Positions 56,461-64,000 of a stretch of 64,000 nt of DNA are shown here, one piece after another. A program made the position numbers and the translations under genes. Source of the DNA: Tigriopus japonicus (taxonomy: Eukaryota > Arthropoda > Copepoda > Harpacticoida > Harpacticidae); assembly GCA_010645155.1 (NCBI GenBank), contig JAAGOF010000086.1, positions 64,689 to 128,688 on the forward strand. Direction: 5' to 3'. Each line of letters starts with the position of its first letter. Position 1 is the first letter of the stretch. The notes under the pieces were generated by a model, which saw nothing but the letters and a program-made list of their open reading frames with translations, was not told the origin of the DNA and did no database searches.

Positions 56461-59259
56461 CTCCAATGAAATCGATGAATGATTTTTATCAAAATAAAGA
56501 AAATATTGTTGAAAAAGAGTTCATCCCATCCTGAAGAATTTTGACTCACTAGATTCATGAGAGTCAGTTGCAATTATTTTAGCATGATAGCTTTTCTTTG
56601 TATTCCGCGGGGTCTTCAAGAGTGGATTGATTTTGAAGTTCCGATTTAAGCGCTGATTGAGAAAGACGCGCTGAAACATGCCTTCAAAATTTCGCTTGAG
56701 ATCCTGAAATATGCTCAAGAAGTGCAAGAAGATATCTTCAAAAATGTGCTGAAAAATTGTTTCAAATCTAATGATTCGAAAAAAAAAACATTTTTTTAAA
56801 GCAGGACTAAGCGAACGTCATGGTATTCAAAAAAACTATTTGTCTAATACACAGGCAAGAACCACGTTCTCCACGACACAGGCAATTACTGATATTGATA
56901 CAAATTTTGGCTGTCTTTACTGATCGGCCCTCATGGAATCGGAAGCAATGAAAACCAGACGGAAATCTTGCCGATTACCAAGTCACCATTTTAAGTATGT
57001 TTCAGTAGAGACAATAGCAAAGAATATCTTCAATTGTTTTAGCCGTAATCGTTTGATGAAGGCAAGGAATAGAAAAGCTAGTCAAGCACCGTCTGAATAA
57101 ATGATAATTATCTTTTTTAATCTGGTTACTGATGATGGGCATTTATATAACCATAAATCAAACACTCACTACTGCCTTTATGAACTGACTGACGCAAAGT
57201 AGCAAGCTCAAAGCCAGATTGATAACATTACTGTGTTTTTGAATTGCTGGATGTTCACACATGTGATTGAAATTGGTGACAGAAAGAAAAATGAAACCGA
57301 TCCATTACTTACGTGTATTCTTAGTCCGTTTCTTATTGGCCAATTGTCCAGTACGTCGACTGGCCCCTTCTCATTTCATTCACTAGAATAAATGGATCTT
57401 TGTACGAAGGGGATCCAAACTGAAGGTAGACCAAGTTTGCAAGATGGTTAAGGTGGTCTACACGTCAAATAATTCATCAAATAATAGGACAAATATTTGC
57501 CGAAATATTCGAAATGTTTGATGAACCTAATGCTAAGTATGAGTCACTACTGAAACGTTCTGACAAATATTTGTCAAATCATTTGACGGGCATTTAATAA
57601 GTTCAATTTTGGATGAACAAACATGATGATTTATCCTTTATCAGCAAATTTCTCAGAGGTCAATGGCCCTTTTTCAAGGTGTTTTTGCATCTTAAAGGGA
57701 TGCGTAATCTCAAGTTTTCTTTGAACAGAGCCTCCTACTAAAAGTCTAAAACTGTAAATACAGTAAAAGTTTGATGTTTGTCGTAAGAATACTAGATTTA
57801 AGCCTAACTTTGAGTAAACGAGTACTCTTACTGCTGAACACTGACGGAAAACATTCTCTTTAACTTTTTAAAGAATGCCATAATCACATAAAATATGTTC
57901 CTGTCAATGACTTTGAATGCCCCTTGTAAATCTACTACTTTTACCGTCAGATGCCTCTTACCCTTTTAATCTAATGTTAGTGAAGTGCAGAAAGAGAAAG
58001 TGAATGGAAGTACTTTGTCTCTACAGCTAGGATTGTACTAGATTTCTCACTTTAAGCAGGCCTTTAGGACCGATTGAGTGGGCTTAATGCCCAAATGAGC
58101 AATGAATGGCATCCATAGATAAATTAATTAAAGATATCTCAATTTTGACAACGCTCAAAAGCACCCTCTGGAAGGGATTACCTAGAGTTAGTCTTGAAAG
58201 TAGTGCTTCATGATGAAGCTCATAGAGTGCGTTGCGTTGTGTGTAACGCAAATATTTCATGACGTTTGCGTCTCAGAGTCAATCCAGAAGATGCAGCCTG
58301 AGTCATCTAGAGGTCACGGATCAAACTACTGTCGCCGTAATCAGCCTGTTTAGCTAGAACTGAGTAGTTTGGGGCTTGGTCTGTGATGGCATCGAAAAGG
58401 GGGAATGAGCAAATCCAATGATTTTATGTTTTTTAATGACTCAGCTTGAAAATCTTTGTATCAAAGCACAATGAAACCTGGTTTCGGAGGGCGGAACAGC
58501 ACTGTTATGCGTTAAAAAAAAATGCGTTTTGATCCCATGTGGCGAAAAATGGGATAAACGTGATTTTAAGATTTTAAAAACAACCATTTCGATGGCTTCA
58601 TTCATGATTATAAATTGGCTAAAAACATTACCTTTATATCAAGTCACTTGTCAAAGGAGTATTAGAGGTAATATCTAACAATAGACTCTCAGATAAAGTA
58701 TTGATAATAACACCAATTTCTTTTCCTGAACACCAGCAATGATTTTTGTCATTTCGATTCTTAACAGCAAGTTTACCTTTACTTTCTCAAAACGGGATGA
58801 ATTTTGTGTATGATGGAAGACTTAAGATTTTTTGTGATAAATATTGAAAAATGTAAAAAATAGGAATTTTATTTTCAGGCCAGGGGAAGACCTTCATTTG
58901 TTCAGCCATGCTTTTACGTGAACGTATTGGAATGTTCTCTATTCTCGCTCTTTTACTCCACATTCTTTCGTAAATGCTTACCCTAGTTATTTCAGTTATT
59001 GTTTTGAATATAGGCCATGTCTTTTATTAGATAAACGCACATCTATTCACCAACCGACACCCACCATTCTGCAGAATGACTTGAAATAAACACGTTTGCT
59101 TGGACGAATTTTGTATTTTATCACATTTAAAAAAATCCACTGACGTCACGTAGTTCCCATGCTTGTTCAAATATTAGTGACTATGAAATAACTAACCTTC
59201 TTTACCACATATCCGATAAAATCAAGGACCCTAACACGTATTCACTTGTTGATACTTTT
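56461..59259. other. Non-coding gap between collagen-like paralogues; one small MITE
   Basis: Apart from the element at 57463-57588 I see no exon, RNA gene or repeat of the families above. The collagen-like genes on either side share no obvious similarity in this spacer. Confidence 0.4.
57463..57588. mobile_element. Small MITE with CGTCAAAT termini
   Basis: Begins CGTCAAATAATTCATCAAAT and ends GTCAAATCATTTGACG. Both arms carry GACAAATATTTG. A related single arm lies inverted at 61641-61708 (GGCAAATATTTGTCACATTA, GAATTGTTTGACGTG). No target-site duplication was identified. Confidence 0.5.
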
Positions 59260-60620
59260 TCAAAAATTACAAGTCGACGCTGACACTTCTCTGAGTCTGG
59301 CAATGACGTCACTGATATCAGCTTGAGCTTCAGCGCAGTTGTCACTGTTTCCTGTGGCGCTACAGGTTCCATCCATCCCTGAAGGACCAGGCGGACCAAT
59401 GGGACCGGGTGGTCCAGGGGGGCCAACAGGCGGTACCCGTCTCCCATCCACTGATCCAGCTGCACGAATAGCGTTACATACGGTGCGGAAGTTTCCTTGA
59501 AGACTTTGAAGTTGGTTCTGCGCGGACAAGGCACTGAGGGCAGCGCCACCGCCTAGCACACCCAATCCAGCCAAAACAGCTACTGCCACTTTTTGGGTCA
59601 ACTGGAAGATAGGATCATTGTTATTTTTCTATAAATAGCTGTATTAGAGAAGTAATTAGTAACAATTACATTTAAATAAAATTGCTAATACAATTACTCC
59701 CCATGTCTGTTCAGAGGGAACCCCAGGACAGGTTATGGAGTTAGCGGGCAGTTTTGTAATTTTGCAATGAGTCGGCAGGCTAAGTGAAGATTCCTAAAAT
59801 TTGGAGTTTTTGACATCCCCCCTTAGAAAATTAACCGTTCCTAAAGACTTGACTTTAGAGAAAGACCACACTAGAAGGCCTTTTTTGTGTGTAGGGGGGA
59901 TGTTTTATTACAGGGGATTCCCTGTAACTAAAGTTAACTATTAACGCTAGTGCATAAGATATAAACATGAAATTAACATTTACATGAAATTTGGTCTACT
60001 AACAAGTTATTGTTGGCAGATTCATTCAATCCTTGAATGGTGGGTTGATCAGGAATGGTATTTAAACATTTGCCTAATCCTGCCTTAAATGATGTTGGAG
60101 TCAATGAGATTATTGGGACAAATGACACAGTGCCTTGATATTGTTCCATTTCCATTTCGCGAAGAAGACACAAAGTGCTTGTGAATATCTCAACATTTCT
60201 AAAATAAAACCAGGTACTAAAAGTCTATGAGCCTCAAATAAACTTGAAACAGACGCCGTGTTTAAACTGAAAACCCGAAAGTCTGCACTTAGTCTGTCTA
60301 TCCCGTAAACAAAGTTTCAGCCTTTGTTGAACTGAGTGCAAATTTTACCGAAATCTTTGATAATTTTAAGGCAAAAAAAGGGGCAACTTAATCACAATCG
60401 ATTAATAAGCTTACCATATCCGAGTCAAAAGGGTTTAATGGATGTTGAACATAATTCGAGCTTGCCACACTTGTTGGTCTCGTAAACGTACCTAAACATA
60501 TGAATGATTAAAGAGGCTCTTAGAGAAAAATTCAACTTTTTTACCTTTATTAATTGGCGGCTCCCCTGTGGTGGGTCCCAAAACAAAAGCACTGATGAAA
60601 ATCATAGCTATCGAGGTCAT
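59260..60620 (-). CDS. Small secreted collagen-like protein 2, three exons
   Basis: Exons 60545-60620, 60415-60491 and 59260-59601 join in phase to 164 residues. Exon 2 has exactly the same length (77 bp) and phases as in the paralogue at 54472-55920. Signal peptide MTSIAMIFISAFVLGPTTG; a second in-frame ATG lies 9 bp upstream, but the paralogue supports this start. Exon 3 carries VAVAVLAGLGVLGGGAALSAL, NQLQSLQGNFRTVCNAIRAAG, six Gly-X-Y triplets including GPPGPPGPIGPPGPSG, then CSATGNSDNC and ASTCNF. The four cysteines are conserved. The loop between Cys 2 and 3 is longer by two residues. Exons 1-2 have diverged far more than exon 3. Function unknown; a tandem duplicate is clear. Confidence 0.8.
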
Positions 60621-61326
60621 TTCGTTCATGTTCGACCACAAAATTGAACTGATGATCACCCCCAAACTTCAAACCACATCAAGTTGTCCAAGGAGGCCTG
60701 AAAGATGGACTTAACCAGCGAAAAAATAAAACTGAATCAGCATTTCACTCTACTCTGCCTTGTCAGTCATATGTTGAGGAAATAGTGCATAAAATTCAAA
60801 AAGAAAGTAGCGAAGGAAGTCCAGATATGTATAAAATTTACAAAAGAGGATCACAAGTTTTTTTCATTTTGTGCAACTTTGCAAATTAAATTGGATTGAG
60901 AAATTGAATCAAAGCTTCAAAATCCATCACTAGAGGGAGGCAAAACATGGACAAGGTATCGAAGAGATTTCGAAGATTATCTTCTGGAAATATCAAATAA
61001 AGGGTCTGGCAATGATGGTGGTGGTAATGCAAGTTTGGAGGGTTGAAATCGTGAAACAATGTTGGTCAAAATCACTAGGAAGTAACAAAGTTTCTATGTT
61101 TTCCATGGGTGCATTACTTTTCCTCGTTACAAGCTACCATTGTCTTGAACTTGTTATCAAGATTGCCACTTGTATATTAGAGTTAATTTCGTTTTATAAT
61201 TCGAGTCTCTTTGAGTTCAACTGAAGTGTTGTTGTGTTTAAGAACCAAAAAGTCATACTGAGTGATCATAAATTAAGGCCAAAGATGTTTCTGACACCCC
61301 ATCATATTTTACCACAAGATGGCGTG

Positions 61327-61580
61327 TGTTGCGTTTCGAACCAGGAGTGTGGCCAGTTTTGACTCGGAAGTTTATCGTTGTTAAAAAGGGCAAATTGAAC
61401 TTTTTGAAAAGACTTAAACAAGGGCCAATTTGGCAACACTCAAACTAGTTCGATTTCGAGTTCTATCAGGTTCCACTTATGAATTTCGAGTTGGCAGTGC
61501 TGCCATATTTTATGGCAGATAAGGTCTATTGCCTGTTGAAAAGTTTAGTTGTGGTCAGATTTTTGAAATCTGCTGGGAGT
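61327..61580. mobile_element. MITE, TAGTGATGGGTTTCGA family, copy 3 (inverted, partial)
   Basis: Reads as the reverse complement of the copies at 4245 and 38638: GTTTCGAACCAGGAGTG, GCCAATTTGGCAACACTC, CTAGTTCGATTTCGAGTTC, GAGTTGGCAGTGCTGCCA and AGTTGTGGTCAGATTTTTG in the reverse order. The far terminus is missing. Confidence 0.65.
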
Positions 61581-61708
61581 GGTGTATTTTGAGCACCCAA
61601 GTCACATATTTTTATGATTTTATTTAAACTTACACATAGTACTAGGTTCACCAAGTATGAATATTTTGGCAAATATTTGTCACATTATTTGATGAATTGT
61701 TTGACGTG

Positions 61709-63151
61709 TCGACTTGAGTGACAGAAATGCCCGTTTTTTTTAAATTGGTCTATTAAGCTTTTTTTGCCTCTAGTGTTCAATTTCGCATAGATAATCCATG
61801 CAAAACAAGTAGGTCCACATTTGCCAATGTTTGTATTCAATTGTTTCTGGAAAGAAATCCATATTTTCAATTAACACCAGCCTTGTCATCCAGATTTGAG
61901 TCGTTCTCATTTTTGGCTCGAATTTGGAGCCATACGTACAATACACCTCTGATCTGAGGGTTTAGAGGAAGAAGCAATTCCTCCTTGGCAAAGAAAACGT
62001 GACATCTGCCAAAGAAATTGGAAAAATTGTTCTTGGTGTAATGGCACATTTCGGAAGTTCATTTAAGACTACGAATCTAAGGTGATTAAAAAAGAGACGT
62101 GTTCAGAAAGTGTTCGAACGGAAAAATGAAAAAAGAAAGAGAATATTTTTATAAGGTTTGATTTTTGTCTTACATGCATGTAAGCGATTTTTTTTCCAAA
62201 AATACTACATAAATGCTTTCAGAGCCGGTGTCGATGCCGAAAATGCCGGTGTCATCCATCCCTACTTGGCCTTATTTCTTTACGTAAAACGCAAAAAAAC
62301 CAAAGGCTTCCTTCCCTCCCAAAAAGTCCTTTCCCCTTGTTTTCGTTGCTAGCGATCGATAGTGAGAAGATTTTTGAACACCTCTCTCAAGCTTCCAATC
62401 AAAAATGCAATGAAACAATTCATTTTTCCCAAAGACTACGTTACAAGATTGTTCCCCTCTCAATTCTAATCTAGCGTTAAAATGATGTTTAAAAGACAGG
62501 TATTATTATAACCAACACACCGCCAATCCCATTTCCCTAGATACTTTTAGATTTTTGATTACAGCATTCAGTTTTGAGATTCTAACCAAATCTCTGTAAC
62601 ATTCGGCCATTCCTGTAAACCACCAAAATGCGTCTTGGGGGTTTTCCACTTTTTTCACATGATCAACCTTTTTGCGCGTGTAAAAAAAGTCCCTTTTTTA
62701 AATAAAAAAAAAACACGGTGCAATTTCGACACGGTTTCTTTTTCAGTGAATAATCTGGAAATGTGTTTTGGTTTCTATTGACACTATTATTCGCAGGATA
62801 GATAATATGGATATGGTTGTAGTAATACAAATTGTCTCACATGAAATAGTAATAATAGTTAGCCTTAAAATGGTGTTGTTGCTAAAAGTGGGGCGAAGAA
62901 ATAGTATTAATTAATTAGTAGTACGTACTAGGTCAAAAAAGAACAACGCTGTGAATGAACGATATTACAACAGCCTGGTTGAGGAGGATTTTACTACTGA
63001 TTTCGTAAAAATTCAAACATCTCCCCTGCTCAAACATTAGTTATTGGGGGGTGGTCGTGTCAAAAAGGTTCTTCTTCTTCTTCCATCTTTTGTGTGTGTG
63101 TGTTCTTGAGGTGAGTAATGCATCACAATCAGGATCGATCGTTATAGTAGA
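61709..63151. other. Non-coding; 3' flank of WAPL
   Basis: Holds homopolymer runs (near 62700) and TTC/TG microsatellites at 63067-63105. A short frame at 62158-62352 is not supported by motifs. The WAPL 3' UTR lies at the right end. Confidence 0.4.
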
Positions 63152-64000
63152 TCAGAGCTTTCCGAAAGAAGCCAAGGACTCTTCGGTATCACTTGACGTG
63201 TTCTTCGCGTTAGAATCGTCATTATCATTAGTATCGCGATCGATCCTGGATGAGTTGTGGTATTTGGTGGAGGTATTGTTCAAGAGCGTCTCGTCCTCGT
63301 CATCTTTGGACACATCGAACAAAGTGAGGTCGTCAAAGTTCTCTTCTTCTTCTTCGTCGTCCTTGATGAAGCTTGTCCGATGATTTCCGGAACGGTGATC
63401 AAGATCCTGGTCGGATTTGGGTCGGTCGATCTTCTCGAGATGCTTGATGATGGCCTCGGTGGCTTTGATGCCACGAGAACTCGTCACAGATGCCTGAAAA
63501 CAAACCAACGAGATGATTATTGAGAGCAAGTTTTGTTTGGGAATGAAGACTAGAAACAGAGAATGACTTACGGATGCGGTCAGATTCATAAAGTTGAAGA
63601 ACTTTTTCAGAACCGTGACCATGATGACAAAGTTTCCGTCGGGCAAAAAGCTGCGAACTGTTGCCTCATGATCCTGAAAATGGAAATAGTTTGAGCGAAT
63701 TGTCGAAAGGTTGGAGTACAATTGCAAGCTATTGTACCTTGTCGTCAATGATGAGGTAGCCAATGATGAGCGTCACGTACGAGCCTATTAGCGTGTCTTC
63801 CATGTGTCTACCCGCTTTGTGAAGCACTAAAACGAAAAACAAAGCCAGGTTATAACTGTTTTTGTTGAAAATGTCCAATATATTTTCTTTTGTTTTTGCT
63901 ACTCACATTTGGCTACAGTCTCGTCGATTCTCTCCTCTTGGGTTTTCTTGCGCTCCTCTTCTTTCTCCTCGTCGTCGTCTTCCTCTTTCACGCCGTCCAA
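63152..64000 (-). CDS. WAPL: WAPL (wings apart-like) cohesin release factor, C-terminal exons
   Basis: Four minus-strand exons (63907-64000 partial, 63738-63826, 63572-63673, 63152-63493) join in phase. They encode an acidic/lysine stretch, then LLHKAGRHMEDTLIGSYVTL, DHEATVRSFLPDGNFVIMV, LKKFFNFMNLTASV and a terminal helix TEAIIKHLEKI. These match the end of the WAPL domain of animal WAPL proteins (HMEDxIVASY..LLLG, LPEGDFxxMxxxLKKFLxFMNLT, VIEYLE). WAPL with PDS5 opens the SMC3-SCC1 gate to unload cohesin from chromatin. Vertebrate WAPL stops shortly after this helix; here about 85 more residues follow, rich in Asp, Glu, Ser and Asn (DDEEEEENFDDLTLFDVSKD). The N-terminal part lies beyond the right edge. 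Confidence 0.92.

Noticed and set aside
1..64000. CRISPR arrays, bacterial operons, rRNA genes
   Set aside because: The tandem arrays seen are minisatellites with adjacent units rather than repeat-spacer structures, and gene structure is eukaryotic throughout.

Overview
The window reads as nuclear DNA of an arthropod, most likely a crustacean and possibly a copepod. It is AT-rich, its genes are split by short GT-AG introns, it is dense with non-autonomous DNA transposons, and one gene resembles an arthropod muscle-filament protein. The species assignment is inference. No bacterial, organellar or CRISPR features were seen.

Layout. 1-3.4 kb: repeat debris. 3.4-3.5 kb (minus): first exon of a secreted or membrane protein gene. 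4-20 kb: repeat-rich. It holds two long palindromes, a pair of ~590-bp repeats with a conserved TATA/initiator and hairpins, a jockey/CR1-like LINE reverse-transcriptase relic, a gag/RT retroelement with an 83-bp tandem array upstream, hAT-type MITEs (two with 8-bp target-site duplications), a tRNA-derived SINE and a gypsy gag relic. 20-23.7 kb (plus): a gene, possibly myofilin-like, with two alternative 3' ends. 23.75-24.13 kb (minus): a convergent two-finger C2H2 gene. 25.2 kb (plus): an orphan coding exon. 26-37 kb: mostly non-coding, with a nested MITE complex at 30.8-33.2 kb. 37.4-39.5 kb (minus): a candidate two-exon neuropeptide-like prepropeptide gene whose intron is nearly filled by three abutting mobile elements. 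42.4-45.8 kb (plus): a six-exon leucine-rich-repeat receptor. 48.2-51.8 kb (minus): a complete six-exon ARMT1 orthologue. 52.65-54.27 kb (plus): an intronless WW-domain/RS-domain protein, head-to-head with ARMT1. 54.5-55.9 and 59.3-60.6 kb (minus): two tandem three-exon genes for small secreted collagen-like proteins. 63.15-64 kb (minus): the last four exons of WAPL.

Gene content is mixed housekeeping (WAPL for cohesin release, ARMT1 for metabolite damage control, a WW/RS nuclear protein) and lineage-specific secreted or membrane proteins. No operon or pathway links them. Exon-intron models were built by hand from splice sites, reading phase and remembered family sequences; no search was run. 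The most original items are the prepropeptide with its mobile-element intron, the minisatellite foldback element, the tandem collagen-like family, and the isoform switch at 21.7-22.0 kb.
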